A stretch of DNA of 64,000 nt, taken from positions 1 through 64,000 of the forward strand of contig JAGVSR010000087.1 in the NCBI GenBank assembly GCA_019137195.1, written 5' to 3'. Within the stretch, counting starts at the first letter, position 1. Each line of letters opens with the position of its first letter. The notes below the pieces were generated by a model that had not been told where the DNA came from, ran no database searches, and saw only the letters and a list, made by a program, of their open reading frames with translations. This DNA comes from Alphaproteobacteria bacterium. GTDB taxonomy: Bacteria > Pseudomonadota > Alphaproteobacteria > Rhizobiales > Hyphomicrobiaceae. Below are positions 8,625 to 17,780 of the stretch, one piece after another. The position numbers and the translations under genes are program-made.

Positions 8625-8824
8625 TGCGCTTGCTGCCAGCACGCGACGGCCAGGTAATGGAGCGAAGCGGGCGGGCCTCTACGTCCGCCGCCAAGCTCTA
8701 CTGAACGCAATGGCAGCCGTCAGTCGCCGTACCCCAAGCGCCGAGAGTGACGCGCGTCATGTCTCTTCCACCGCGTCTCCGGCACTGGCATGCTATGCGC
8801 TAGCTTCGGCGAGTTTGGGAGGCG

Positions 8825-9652
8825 GTGTTGATCAAATGCAAGCTGCGATCGGTCGCCGGCATCGTGGCGGTGCTGTCTCTGGTGGCTTGCCTGTCCGCGC
8901 CGTTCTCCGGCGCCGCAGCCGGGCCTTCGCAGGCGGGCCAGAGCTTTCACGACTGTGGAGACGGCTGTCCGGAGATGGTCGTCGTTCCGGCCGGGAACTT
9001 CACGATGGGCTCGGCGGAACCCATTGCAGCGCCGCAGCGGAGCGTAACTATCGCGAAACCGTTTGCCGTCGGCAAGTTCGAGGTGACGTTCGCAGAGTGG
9101 GACGCGTGCTTAGCAGCCCGGGCTTGCAGCCATAAGCCTCAGGCAAGGTGGGGCAAGGGCAACCAGCCGGTGGTCGATGTCGCCTGGGACGACGCCAGGC
9201 AATTCGTCGCCTGGCTGTCGCGAAAGACCGGCAAGTCCTACCGGCTGCTGACCGAAGCGGAATGGGAGTACGCTGCACGCGCCGGGAGCACGACGGCCTA
9301 CAGCTGGGGCGACGACATTGGTGCCGGCAATGCGAATTGCAGCGGCTGCGGAAGTCAATGGGACGGCAAGCAGCCGGCACCCGTCGGCTCGTTCAAGCCG
9401 AACGCATTCGGACTGCACGACATGCATGGCAACGTTTGGGAATGGGTGGAGGATTGTTGGGAGTACGGTTTCGACGGAGCGCCCAGCGATGGGAGCGCGC
9501 GGACGGCCGGCTGCCCCGATGATGACGAGCGTGTTCAGCGCGGCGGAGCATTTCTTCACGAGCCTGAGGCGCTGTATGCGACGGTGCGCAACAACTATAC
9601 CCGCAACGCCCACGCCAATGGCGTGGGCTTCCGCGTCGCAAGAGAGCTATGA
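8825..9652 (+). CDS. Exported SUMF1/formylglycine-generating-enzyme-like protein
   Basis: A 275-residue protein with a signal peptide, then the SUMF1 (FGE-sulfatase) fold: MVVVPAGNFTMGS, AVGKFEVTFAEWDAC, PVVDVAWDDARQFVAWLS, LLTEAEWEYAARAG, GLHDMHGNVWEWVEDCW, RVQRGGAF and GFRVARE. True formylglycine-generating enzymes use two C-terminal cysteines in an RGGS-x-C type motif; here the motif reads RVQRGGAFLH without that Cys. This is therefore probably a non-oxidase member (binding or scaffold role, as in PvdO-like proteins). No sulfatase is nearby. The GGGAGG at 8817 fits a TTG at 8828 as well as the GTG at 8825. Confidence 0.82.
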   Translation: MLIKCKLRSVAGIVAVLSLVACLSAPFSGAAAGPSQAGQSFHDCGDGCPEMVVVPAGNFTMGSAEPIAAPQRSVTIAKPFAVGKFEVTFAEWDACLAARACSHKPQARWGKGNQPVVDVAWDDARQFVAWLSRKTGKSYRLLTEAEWEYAARAGSTTAYSWGDDIGAGNANCSGCGSQWDGKQPAPVGSFKPNAFGLHDMHGNVWEWVEDCWEYGFDGAPSDGSARTAGCPDDDERVQRGGAFLHEPEALYATVRNNYTRNAHANGVGFRVAREL

Positions 9653-9731
9653 GTGCCGGAAGGCCGGACCCCGGCACGACACCGGCAAGTCTCGCGGCAC
9701 CCGGCGGCCTTCGATCTCCTGGCCGCAACGG

Positions 9732-10295
9732 TCACTTGCCAGTCCGACGTGAGATGCTGGCGCGATGCCGGGCCACCGCGACGCGGCTCGGGCCGACCGC
9801 CAATATCCTCTCCAGATCCGTCTTCCGCATCGCCACGCACCCCTCTGTCGGGCGGAACCCCGGCCGGGCGACGTGAAGGAAAACAGCGCTGCCCCGGTTC
9901 CTCACTCGCGGCCGCTGGTTGTGGGAGAGGACGACCACGAGGTCATAGAGCTCGTCGTCGCGCCACAGTCGCTCGGCAGAGGCGGGATAGGGATGCCGGA
10001 CGGGGCGGTTGTAGTTGCGGTCCCGTGGCTCGTCGCACCATCCGTCGTCACGCCGGATCGCCCGCACCGGCAGCGCCGTCCTCGGTCTCCGCACCTTGTC
10101 GGCCCTGTAGAAGATGTTGACGAGACGGTAGGTCCCGAGCGGCGTTGCGCCGTCGCCCTCGCGCTTGGTCGCACTGATGCCGTTTCGCCCGAGTGCGCAG
10201 GGATACGATCGCCCGCCGATCGTAGCCAGTCCACGCCATGCCAGACCGGGTAATCCTCTCACAAAGAGTTGACGTGGCTGGGGCATTGTTCCCAT
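9732..10295 (-). CDS. L,D-transpeptidase catalytic-domain protein
   Basis: A 187-residue YkuD-like protein. It has YPCALGRNGISATKREGDGA near residue 30 and the catalytic stretch FLHVARPGFRPTEGCVAM. That fits the H-x-n-[ST]-x-GC pattern, with the Cys as nucleophile. Such enzymes form 3-3 peptidoglycan cross-links or attach proteins to the wall. The short form lacks an obvious signal peptide, like other soluble-looking members in alphaproteobacteria. The ATG at 10295 is preceded by AGG; a second ATG three codons in is also possible. Confidence 0.75.
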   Translation of the reverse strand: MGTMPQPRQLFVRGLPGLAWRGLATIGGRSYPCALGRNGISATKREGDGATPLGTYRLVNIFYRADKVRRPRTALPVRAIRRDDGWCDEPRDRNYNRPVRHPYPASAERLWRDDELYDLVVVLSHNQRPRVRNRGSAVFLHVARPGFRPTEGCVAMRKTDLERILAVGPSRVAVARHRASISRRTGK

Positions 10296-10679
10296 TTACC
10301 TAGTACCCAGGATCATAAGTCCTGGTACGGCTGACGGCGCAAGAGACTGACGGGGCAGGAGCGAGGACGCAGACGATGCAAAGCATCGTCGGGACTTCGC
10401 GATGCCCCGGCCTGCCTCTTGGGCCGCCCTTCGGGTCGCAGATCCCGGGCGCCCTGTGCGTCGCGCTTCTCGATCGGTGCCATGGCATCGCCTTTCGAAG
10501 CGCGCCTGCCGGATCGGCTCGGCCGCGGCCATCAGACGTACCAGGGACTTGCGATCGAGGGTACCAGCAATCTCTGGAGCCTGGCTCCGGTAGCAAGCTA
10601 GGGTAGGGGAAGCTCTGCCGCCAGTGCTGGAGCCATCGGCTCGCGGGCGGCGTGGAGCAATGGGCTAGAAAGGTGATAA
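10296..10679. other. Gene-free stretch between L,D-transpeptidase and response regulator
   Basis: No convincing gene in 384 bp: several open frames exist on both strands but all are Arg/Pro/Ala-rich with no domain. A short perfect hairpin (GACGATGC-AAA-GCATCGTC) is at 10373-10391. The last 12 bp (GAAAGGTGATAA) form the ribosome binding site of the response-regulator gene. Confidence 0.5.
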
Positions 10680-11366
10680 ATGAGCACGGCACGCAAGATC
10701 CTTCTCGTGGACGACGACGAGGATCTGCGCACGTCACTGCGGGACCAGCTCGTGCTTCACGACGAGTTCGACGTCGCGACCGCGGGCACTGCGACCAAGG
10801 GCATGGAGATCGCCAAGTCCGACCGCCACGACCTCATCGTGTTCGACGTCGGGCTGCCTGACATGGACGGCCGCGAGGCCGTGAGAATGCTCCGCAAGTC
10901 AGGCATGAAGACCCCGATCATCATGTTGACCGGGAACGATAGTGACGCCGACCAGATTCTGGGCCTCGACGCCGGCGCCAACGACTACGTGACAAAGCCG
11001 TTCAAGTTCGCGGTCCTCCTGGCCCGCATCCGCGCCCAGATGCGCCAGCACGAGCAGAGCGAGGACGCCGTCTTCCAGATTGGGCCCTACACCTTCAAGC
11101 CCGCCGGAAAGCTCCTCGTCGACGAGAAGGGCAACAAGATCAGGCTCACCGAGAAGGAAACCTCGATTCTGAAGTACCTCTATCGTTCGGGCGAGAAGGT
11201 CGTCGGCCGTGAGACGCTCCTGCACGAGGTCTGGGGCTATAATGCCGGCGTGACCACTCACACCCTCGAGACCCACATCTACCGCCTGCGCCAGAAGATC
11301 GAAAAGGATCCCTCGAACTCCGAGATCCTGGTGACCGAGACCGGCGGCTATAAGTTGGTACCCTGA
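10680..11366 (+). CDS. OmpR/PhoB-family response regulator (orphan)
   Basis: A 228-residue two-domain regulator. The receiver domain (1-120) has the acidic pair in LLVDDDEDLR, phosphoacceptor Asp56 in IVFDVGLPDMDG, Thr in MLTGND and Lys in VTKPFK. The C-terminal winged helix (about 135-225) has LTEKETSILKYLYRS and THTLETHIYRLRQKIE. No histidine kinase gene is adjacent, so the partner must be encoded elsewhere. The start is fixed by AAAGGTGATAA before the ATG. Confidence 0.9.
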   Translation: MSTARKILLVDDDEDLRTSLRDQLVLHDEFDVATAGTATKGMEIAKSDRHDLIVFDVGLPDMDGREAVRMLRKSGMKTPIIMLTGNDSDADQILGLDAGANDYVTKPFKFAVLLARIRAQMRQHEQSEDAVFQIGPYTFKPAGKLLVDEKGNKIRLTEKETSILKYLYRSGEKVVGRETLLHEVWGYNAGVTTHTLETHIYRLRQKIEKDPSNSEILVTETGGYKLVP

Positions 11367-11619
11367 TACTCGGCGATAGGCGCGCCAAGTGCCGGCCGAG
11401 CGGCGGTGCGCTTGGTCTGACCGGTGTCAGGCGCGCTTTGGATGCCATTGATACGTATTCCTCTTCTCCCCAGCTCATCCACACCCCCCTGGTGCCACCC
11501 CCCCGAATCGTCCGAGCTTCACCCGAGCTGGCGAGCAATCGCGGGAGCGGGCGGGCCGGAGCTCCGGTCTCAATGGGCGACCCGATAGCCCACGCTCGGA
11601 AACGGAAGGGCACGACGTC

Positions 11620-12141
11620 ATGGCCATCGACGCACTGGTAAAGCCGCTCCTCGGCGTGGAGCTGTTCCGCGGCCTGCGACCGCTACAGGTGACCGAGATC
11701 GCTCGCCGCGCCTTCCGTACCGTCTACAAGCCGGGAGAGGTCATCATCGCCGCTGGATCCGAGGGCGACGCCGCCGTTCTGATCGTCTCGGGCGAGGCCG
11801 AGCGCGTGGAAGGCCCGGAGGGCCCCATGAGCCAGACGCTTCCGCTGGGCACCCTGTTGGGTGAGATGGCCATGCTGATCGAGACCGAGCACACCTCGAC
11901 CGTCGTTGCCAGAAGCACCGTGCGGGCTTTACGCATCGCGAGAAGCGAGATGCAGGAGCAGATGGCTGACGACAGCCAGCTCGCCGATCATTTTGTAACC
12001 CGCATCGCCGAGCGTCTCTCTCGCATCGCCGGCGAGCTGCGCCAGATCGACGGTGCGCTCGGCGAAAGTGATGGCGTGCTCGCGGGGGCGATGCAGGCCG
12101 TCGCACCGGCGGTCGGTCCCGCCGCTCCTCTCTTGCATTGA
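11620..12141 (+). CDS. Cyclic nucleotide-binding domain protein without DNA-binding domain
   Basis: A 173-residue protein that is essentially one Crp-type cNMP domain: FRGLRPLQVTEIARRAF, YKPGEVIIAAGSEGDAAVLIVSG, then LGTLLGEMAMLIETEHTST, with a helical tail of about 50 residues and no HTH. In the phosphate-binding cassette the usual Arg after the GE motif appears to be His, so binding of cAMP or cGMP is doubtful. It follows the response regulator by 250 bp of apparently empty sequence. Confidence 0.75.
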   Translation: MAIDALVKPLLGVELFRGLRPLQVTEIARRAFRTVYKPGEVIIAAGSEGDAAVLIVSGEAERVEGPEGPMSQTLPLGTLLGEMAMLIETEHTSTVVARSTVRALRIARSEMQEQMADDSQLADHFVTRIAERLSRIAGELRQIDGALGESDGVLAGAMQAVAPAVGPAAPLLH

Positions 12142-12202
12142 GCGATCACCGGGGGCCCGGGGACTTCTACTCCCAAGGGGGACAGGATCCAGGACGCGGA
12201 CA

Positions 12203-12340
12203 CAAGAAAGCGCCCAACCCCGGGGGAGGAGTTGGGCGCTGGCGCGTTACGCGCTCGGCGCCGGGAGGGAAGCCGGCGCCGCGGAACGGTGTCCTCGGCT
12301 AGACGGGGGGAGCTACCGAAGGAAACGACACCGTCCGTCT
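12203..12340 (-). ncRNA. Candidate anti-Shine-Dalgarno small RNA with three hairpins
   Basis: Read on the minus strand there are three successive perfect stems. Hairpin 1: ACGGTGTC/GACACCGT (12286-12293 with 12327-12334), large loop containing GCTCCCCCCG. Hairpin 2: CGGCGCCGG/CCGGCGCCG (12256-12264 with 12273-12281), loop CTTCCCTC. Hairpin 3: AGCGCCCAAC/GTTGGGCGCT (12209-12218 with 12231-12240), loop TCCTCCCCCGGG, followed by TTCTTG as terminator. All three loops are C-rich and complementary to ribosome binding sites. The layout resembles alphaproteobacterial sRNAs with exposed CCUCC loops (cuckoo RNA/CcsR and alpha-r14 types). Assignment is inference from structure. Confidence 0.5.
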
Positions 12341-12346
12341 GGTAGT

Positions 12347-12374
12347 CAGATAATCCCAATCGTCCCGGTTTCAA
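12347..12374 (-). promoter_or_regulatory. Putative promoter of the candidate small RNA
   Basis: Minus strand: TTGAAA (12374-12369), a 16-bp spacer, and TATCTG (12352-12347). This would start transcription near 12340, just before hairpin 1. The match is moderate; its placement relative to the hairpins and terminator is what makes it notable. Confidence 0.35.
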
Positions 12375-12593
12375 TAGGGGGAAGATGCCATCTTCACGAA
12401 AATGTTACTTATGAGATCAGGGTTATCCCCGCAATTGGGCTTGCCTGCTGCCTCATAGGCCACAGTGTCGAATCGGCCCAGCAAGAGCGCTTCCGCTCTG
12501 CATCGACGGGCAGAGCCATTCTAGGGCCTTGTTTTCGCCTACGCTTCCTCGGAAAGTCTGCGTCCTGGTATGCTCGTGGCACGCGCGCCAGCG

Positions 12594-13397
12594 TTACGGC
12601 TGCAGCTGCATCTTGTTGAGCCCGACAGGTGTGATCTTGAACATCTCGGCCTTGAGCTCCTCACTCCGGTCGAGATCCGACACCTCCACCCGCGTCTGCT
12701 GACCTTGGGCGTCGGTCGTGACCCATTCCTTGAGCTCGAGCTGGGGCTTTGCCGCCAGGAACAGACGGATTCGGCCCTGCGTATCGGGACTCTTGTCCTC
12801 GAGCGCGAGCACAATCAGGTCCTCGGCTGACTGAACCTCGCCGATGCAGGCGTCGCGGATGAGATCGACGTCCTTCTTGAGCAGCAGGCGAAACGGGGTC
12901 TGGTCGAGTTCGACACGATCCTCGTTCTGCAGATCGAGATCCTGGATGGCGAGATATTCTCCATCTGAAACAATGACTTGCTTCAGCGGCGGGGCATAGT
13001 CGAACCGGAACCGGCCGGGCCGTTTGACGAAGAACTTGCCTTTTTGGCGTTTGGCGTCGGCGCTGGTCTGCACGAACGCTCCCTTCAGGCTGTCCAGCCC
13101 CCCGAAATAGTCGGATACCTGCTTCACCGCCGCCTTCTGCGCATCGTCGAGGTCGAGGCACTTCGAGCCCGAGGGCGCCACCTCGGCCGACCACCCGGAG
13201 CCGACCCCGACCGCCTCAGCGGCTGGGCCTTGTTCGCCCGCGGGTTGCTTTCCGTCGCCTGCCGGATTGGCCGCCGGTGCTGGTGCCGGCACGGGCGCCG
13301 GCGGCTTCGGCGCGTCCTCCGCCCATGCCGCCACGCTCGTGAGGGCGCCGGCGGCGATGGCGAGCGCCCTGAAGATGTTCCGCAATCTCTTGTCCAT
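12594..13397 (-). CDS. lolA: Outer-membrane lipoprotein carrier protein LolA
   Basis: A 267-residue periplasmic chaperone that ferries lipoproteins to the outer membrane. After the signal peptide (ends near AAWAEDA) comes a 60-residue Pro/Ala-rich linker, then the LolA fold: VSDYFGGLDSLKGAFVQTSA, GKFFVKRPGRFRFDYAPP, VIVSDGEYLAIQDLDLQ. The chosen ATG at 13397 has GGGGAG upstream; the frame is open to 13487. It lies downstream of ftsK on the same strand, a conserved alphaproteobacterial order. Confidence 0.88.
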   Translation of the reverse strand: MDKRLRNIFRALAIAAGALTSVAAWAEDAPKPPAPVPAPAPAANPAGDGKQPAGEQGPAAEAVGVGSGWSAEVAPSGSKCLDLDDAQKAAVKQVSDYFGGLDSLKGAFVQTSADAKRQKGKFFVKRPGRFRFDYAPPLKQVIVSDGEYLAIQDLDLQNEDRVELDQTPFRLLLKKDVDLIRDACIGEVQSAEDLIVLALEDKSPDTQGRIRLFLAAKPQLELKEWVTTDAQGQQTRVEVSDLDRSEELKAEMFKITPVGLNKMQLQP

Positions 13398-13533
13398 GGA
13401 TCTCCCCACCCCGCTCGGCCGCCGATCGGGGACCGTCACCCCTGCGGGTATTCCGCTAATTCGGCCACAAATTGGCGGACACGCCAAGGGGCTGCCGTCC
13501 GCCTCGTCCCGGCCTGGACCTGCGCCGCGCCGT

Positions 13534-16329
13534 TCAGTCCTCGTTGTCGTCCCGGCCTGGACGCCGGCTGCTGCCGAGAATCTCCCGCTTGCCGAGTGCG
13601 TTGGCAGGGCTGATGAGGCCCTCGTCCTCCATGCGCTCGATGAGGGTTGCGGCCTTGTTGTAACCGATGCCGAGCCGGCGCTGCAGGTAGCTCGTCGAGG
13701 CCTTCTGGTCGCGCATCACGACCGCAACCGCCTTGTCGTAGAGGTCATCGCCGCTGTGGGAGCGCTCGCCCCCGTCGTCGTCCGCCTCGCCTTCGGGACC
13801 GTCGACGATCCCGTCGATGTAGCGCGGCGTGCCTTGCCTCCGCAGCGCGGTTGCAATGGCCTCGACCTCGTCGTCGGCGACGAAGGCGCCGTGAACGCGC
13901 GAGACAACGCCAGACCCCGCTGAGTAGAGCATGTCACCCTGGCCCAGCAGCTGCTCGGCGCCTTGCTCGTTGAGGATCGTCCGGCTGTCGATCTTGGACG
14001 TCACCTTGAAGCTCACCCGTGTCGGGAAGTTTGCCTTGATGGTTCCGGTGATGATGTCGACCGAGGGACGCTGCGTCGCCATGATGAGGTGGATGCCTGC
14101 CGCTCGCGCCATCTGGGCAAGCCTCTGCACCGCTGCCTCGATCTCCTTGCCCGCCACGCTCATGAGATCGGCGAACTCGTCGACCACGACCACGATGTAG
14201 GGCATCGGCTCGAGGGCGAGCTCCTCCTCCTCGTAGACTGCCGCGCCGGTATGCCGGTCGAACCCCGTCTGCACCGAGCGCGTAATCCGCTCGCCCTTGG
14301 CCTTCGCAGCGCCGAGGCGCGAGTTGTAAACCTCGATGTTCCTGACTGCGAGCTTGGACATGCGCTTGTAGCGCTCCTCCATCTCGCCGACGACCCAGTT
14401 CAAGGCGTTGATCGCTTTCGCGGGATCGGTGACGACCGGCGCCAGGAGGTGCGGGATGCCGTTGTAGACCGAAAGCTCCAGCATCTTCGGGTCGATCATG
14501 ATGAACCGGCACGCCTCGGGCGTCAGCCTGAAGAGCAGCGACAGGATCATGGCGTTGACGCCAACCGACTTGCCTGAGCCTGTCGTGCCGGCGACGAGAA
14601 GGTGTGGCATGCGCGCGAGATCGGCCACGACCGGCTCGCCGCCGATCGACTTTCCGAGTGCGATCGGGAGTGTCGCCCCCGTCGCCTTGAAGGCCTCGGA
14701 TTCGAGGATGTCGCGCAAAAGCACGCCCTCGCGGCGGACGTTCGGCAGCTCTATGCCGATGGCGTTGCGGCCGGGAACGACGGCGACGCGTGCGCTGGCC
14801 GCACTCATCGAGCGTGCGATGTCGTCGGCGAGCGCGATCACGCGCGAGCTCTTTGTGCCGCGTGCCGGCTCGAGTTCGAAAAGTGTCACGACCGGGCCCG
14901 GCTTGATGTCTTTGATCTCGCCCTTGACGCCGAAGTCCGAGAGCACGTCCTCGAGCAGGCGGGCAGCTCCCCTCAACGCAGTCTGCGTCAGCTCCGGCGC
15001 CGGCTTGCCCGACGCGGGCTTCTTCAGAAGATTGAGGGACGGCGCGCGATAGCGCGGCTCCACGGGCTGCGCGCGCTGCCCGTTGAGAAAGCGCGGCGTT
15101 CGAGAACGGGCATCGGTATCGGGATCGGCTGTCGCTGCCACAGGCACCGGCGCCGGCGCGGACGGCGCGTGAGCTCCGGGCGGCAACACGCCGGCAGGCA
15201 GACGCGGCGCGAACCTCTGCGCAATGTCACGGCTGGTCGGCATGCCGGGTCGCGGCGGCGCCGTCGGCTCGTCGTGGATCTCGGAATAGGGGTAGGCCGG
15301 ATGACCCGTCGCGTCCGAAGGCTCGCCCCACGGGGCAGGTGGACCCGAGGCGACAGCGACATAGGCTGGATGAGGCTGCGCCGCCATAGTGCCGGGCACC
15401 GGCGGCATCATCGCGGCCGGCGGCGTCATGCCCATCGGATGCATCGCAGCTTGCCCGTAGGCGGCATGCGGCATGGCAGGAAAGCCCATCGCCGCCGGTG
15501 CCATGGGATCGGCACTGGCCAGGCCGGGCAGGAACGGACTGAGCATCGGCTCGGACCGCGATCCGTTGTCTCTGGCGGCGGATTGGCCACCATGCTGGGT
15601 CTCGGCAGCGGCGCCGAAAGTGATCATGCGAGCGCGGAGTCCGCTCACGATCTGGCCCAGCAACGAGCCGCTCGCATCTGGAGCTGTTGATCGAGGCGCG
15701 CGCGGCTCCGCGCCGGTCCCTGCGGCGGCAGTAGCCGTTGTGGTCTCGTCGGTGGCCGAAATGCGCGCGCTGCTCGAGATAAGGAAGAGCCCGCCCGTCA
15801 GCAGCACCAGCCCCGCTGCCACGTTGGCGATACCCGGCAGCACCAAACCGGCGACGGTGGCCGCAACGAGTAGCACGAGGTCGCCGAGCACACCGCCGGT
15901 ACCGATGTGCTCGAGCGGCCAGCGTTGGCTGACCGGCAGCGCCGAGCAGGCACCGGCGATCAGGATGAGCGCAATCGGGAATGAGCGGATTTTGGATCCG
16001 CGGTCGCTCAGTCGGTCGGTGGAGGCGAGTTCGACGCCCCACATCAGAGGTGGCAAGAGCGCGGCCAGAGCTGCGAGCCCGAGCGTCTGCATGAGAAGGT
16101 CGGCGGTGATCGCGCCGGGAAGTCCCATCCAGTTCTTGGCCGGCAGCCCGGTGGCATGACTGAGCGACGGGTCGGTCACGACCCAGCTCACGAGCGCAAG
16201 CGCCACGCAGGCGGTGCATGTGAGGATGAGAAGGCCGAGGCTGCGCCCGGCAAGACGCGGCAGGCGGTCCGCCAACGACGGCGGAAGGACAGGCTGAGGC
16301 TCAGCCTCAGTGAAGGGCGAGGACGACAT
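13534..16329 (-). CDS. ftsK: DNA translocase FtsK
   Basis: A 931-residue septal DNA pump that clears the chromosome terminus and activates XerCD recombination. The N-terminus has four membrane helices (about residues 30-200). A Pro/Ala/Met-rich linker runs to about 430. The motor follows, with Walker A in GTTGSGKSVGVNAM near residue 580, Walker B in YIVVVVDEFADLM, and the FtsK motif MATQRPSVDIITG. A C-terminal winged gamma domain (STSYLQRRLGIGYNKAATLI) reads KOPS sites. The xerC gene is also in this window, at 58.2-59.1 kb. It starts 14 bp after an aminotransferase gene. Confidence 0.96.
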   Translation of the reverse strand: MSSSPFTEAEPQPVLPPSLADRLPRLAGRSLGLLILTCTACVALALVSWVVTDPSLSHATGLPAKNWMGLPGAITADLLMQTLGLAALAALLPPLMWGVELASTDRLSDRGSKIRSFPIALILIAGACSALPVSQRWPLEHIGTGGVLGDLVLLVAATVAGLVLPGIANVAAGLVLLTGGLFLISSSARISATDETTTATAAAGTGAEPRAPRSTAPDASGSLLGQIVSGLRARMITFGAAAETQHGGQSAARDNGSRSEPMLSPFLPGLASADPMAPAAMGFPAMPHAAYGQAAMHPMGMTPPAAMMPPVPGTMAAQPHPAYVAVASGPPAPWGEPSDATGHPAYPYSEIHDEPTAPPRPGMPTSRDIAQRFAPRLPAGVLPPGAHAPSAPAPVPVAATADPDTDARSRTPRFLNGQRAQPVEPRYRAPSLNLLKKPASGKPAPELTQTALRGAARLLEDVLSDFGVKGEIKDIKPGPVVTLFELEPARGTKSSRVIALADDIARSMSAASARVAVVPGRNAIGIELPNVRREGVLLRDILESEAFKATGATLPIALGKSIGGEPVVADLARMPHLLVAGTTGSGKSVGVNAMILSLLFRLTPEACRFIMIDPKMLELSVYNGIPHLLAPVVTDPAKAINALNWVVGEMEERYKRMSKLAVRNIEVYNSRLGAAKAKGERITRSVQTGFDRHTGAAVYEEEELALEPMPYIVVVVDEFADLMSVAGKEIEAAVQRLAQMARAAGIHLIMATQRPSVDIITGTIKANFPTRVSFKVTSKIDSRTILNEQGAEQLLGQGDMLYSAGSGVVSRVHGAFVADDEVEAIATALRRQGTPRYIDGIVDGPEGEADDDGGERSHSGDDLYDKAVAVVMRDQKASTSYLQRRLGIGYNKAATLIERMEDEGLISPANALGKREILGSSRRPGRDDNED

Positions 16330-16343
16330 TCGTTCGAACTATC

Positions 16344-17576
16344 TTACGCGGTTACAAGAGCGATACGTTCGAGCGCCTCCCCGACCTGATCCGCCGTCTC
16401 GACCAACGCCACGCGCACGTAGTTTGCGCCAGGGTTCGTTCCGTCACGGCCGCATTGCGCCAGGTAGGCACCGGGAATGACCTTGACGCCGAAGGATTTC
16501 CATAAGGTTACCGTAGCCTTTTCGGCCCCGCCGATTTGGCTCACGTCGAGCCACAGGCAGAAGCCGCCCGCGGGGCGCTTGTAGCCGAGGCGTGACCCCA
16601 GAATCTGGTCGGCAAGGTCGAATTTCCGGCTGTAGGCCGCCCGCGCCGCTGCCACGTGCGATTCGTCTGCCCAGGCTGCAGCCGACGCGTGCTGGACGAT
16701 GCCCGGCACCTGGGGTGCACACATGTTGCGCAACTCGGCGAACGTTTCGATGAAGGCGGCGTCACCGGCACAGAAGCCTGAGCGCAATCCCGGCAGGTTG
16801 GAGCGCTTGGAAAGCGAATTGAACACCACGAGATTTTGGAACCGCTCCGGCGTTCCTGCCGCAACCTCGAGACCGCCCACAGGCGCCTCGTGCGTATAGA
16901 TCTCGGAGTAGCACTCGTCGAGGAATAGTACGAAGTCGTACTGGCGGGCGAGCGCAAGCGCACGGCGGACATAGTCCGGGCTTGCAACGGCTCCTTGCGG
17001 ATTGGCCGGCGAGCAGATGAAGAGCGCTGCGGTGCGTTCGAGCAGAGCCTTGTCGGCCGCGATTTCGTCGAGGTCCGGGAGGAAGCCCGATCTGGTCGTC
17101 GCATTGAGGCACACGGCCTCGGCCCCGACCGAGAGCGCTCCCGCGATGTAGGCCGAGTAGTAGGGGTTGCACATGAGGATTGCCGGCCGACCCGCGAAGC
17201 GCCGTCGTCCCACTGCCGGGACACAGGCATAGAATAGTCCTTCCCGCGAGCCGTTGAGGGCCAGGATCTCGCGGCCGGGGTCAACGGGCGTCGCGAGCCG
17301 GTAGCGCCGTCCGAGCCAGTCCGAGATGGCGGCCTTCAACGCGTCCGAGCCGCGGATCGGCGGGTATTTTCCGAGTTGTCCCGAGGCCTCGGCGAGCTTG
17401 TCCGCGACGAACGCCGGCATCGCCTCCCGGGGCTCGCCGATGGTGAGCTCGATCGGCCGCGCGTGGCCCGGTGCAATGCCTTCGATCAGGCGTCGAAGCT
17501 GGGTGAACGGCGACAGGATCGCGCCCGAGACGAGAGTGTCCTGTCCGAAAAGGTGGCCGGGAGGGAGCGGAGGCAT
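16344..17576 (-). CDS. Class I/II PLP-dependent aminotransferase (DapC-like)
   Basis: A 410-residue fold-type I aminotransferase. It shows ELTIGEPREAMPAFV at the N-terminus, LNGSREGLFYA, MCNPYYSAYIAGA, ICSPANPQGAVAS, LFLDECYSEIY, and the PLP lysine in NSLSKRSNLPGLRSGF. Related genes in Rhizobiales are annotated as succinyldiaminopimelate aminotransferase (lysine and peptidoglycan precursor synthesis), which is the likely role. The ATG at 17576 has no clear ribosome site and the open frame continues upstream to 17951, so the exact start is uncertain. It heads the operon with ftsK and lolA. Confidence 0.8.
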   Translation of the reverse strand: MPPLPPGHLFGQDTLVSGAILSPFTQLRRLIEGIAPGHARPIELTIGEPREAMPAFVADKLAEASGQLGKYPPIRGSDALKAAISDWLGRRYRLATPVDPGREILALNGSREGLFYACVPAVGRRRFAGRPAILMCNPYYSAYIAGALSVGAEAVCLNATTRSGFLPDLDEIAADKALLERTAALFICSPANPQGAVASPDYVRRALALARQYDFVLFLDECYSEIYTHEAPVGGLEVAAGTPERFQNLVVFNSLSKRSNLPGLRSGFCAGDAAFIETFAELRNMCAPQVPGIVQHASAAAWADESHVAAARAAYSRKFDLADQILGSRLGYKRPAGGFCLWLDVSQIGGAEKATVTLWKSFGVKVIPGAYLAQCGRDGTNPGANYVRVALVETADQVGEALERIALVTA

Positions 17577-17780
17577 GGAGTGGCGTGAGGTCCTGTTGGT
17601 CGGCTCCGCCTGCCATAGCCCACTCCACGCATCGGCGTAAGGGGCGCCGTCCGGAGCCGGTTGAACCGGCGCAAGAGGCTGTAATTTCCTCGTGCGGGCA
17701 GATAAACGTAACGGGCGTTGCCGTTGGGACTGAATGTTGATTGGCATCGCACGTTGAGCGAGTCGTCTCGAGGAGCGTGC

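Noticed and set aside
10296..10532. A possible small gene upstream of the response regulator
   Set aside because: Frames on both strands are Arg/Ala-rich without domain or ribosome site; no decision possible, so left as intergenic.
12209..12240. Terminator of the plus-strand cNMP-domain gene
   Set aside because: The stem is strong, but on the plus strand it is followed by GGCGCG, not T residues. The T-rich tail is on the minus strand, which fits the small-RNA reading better.
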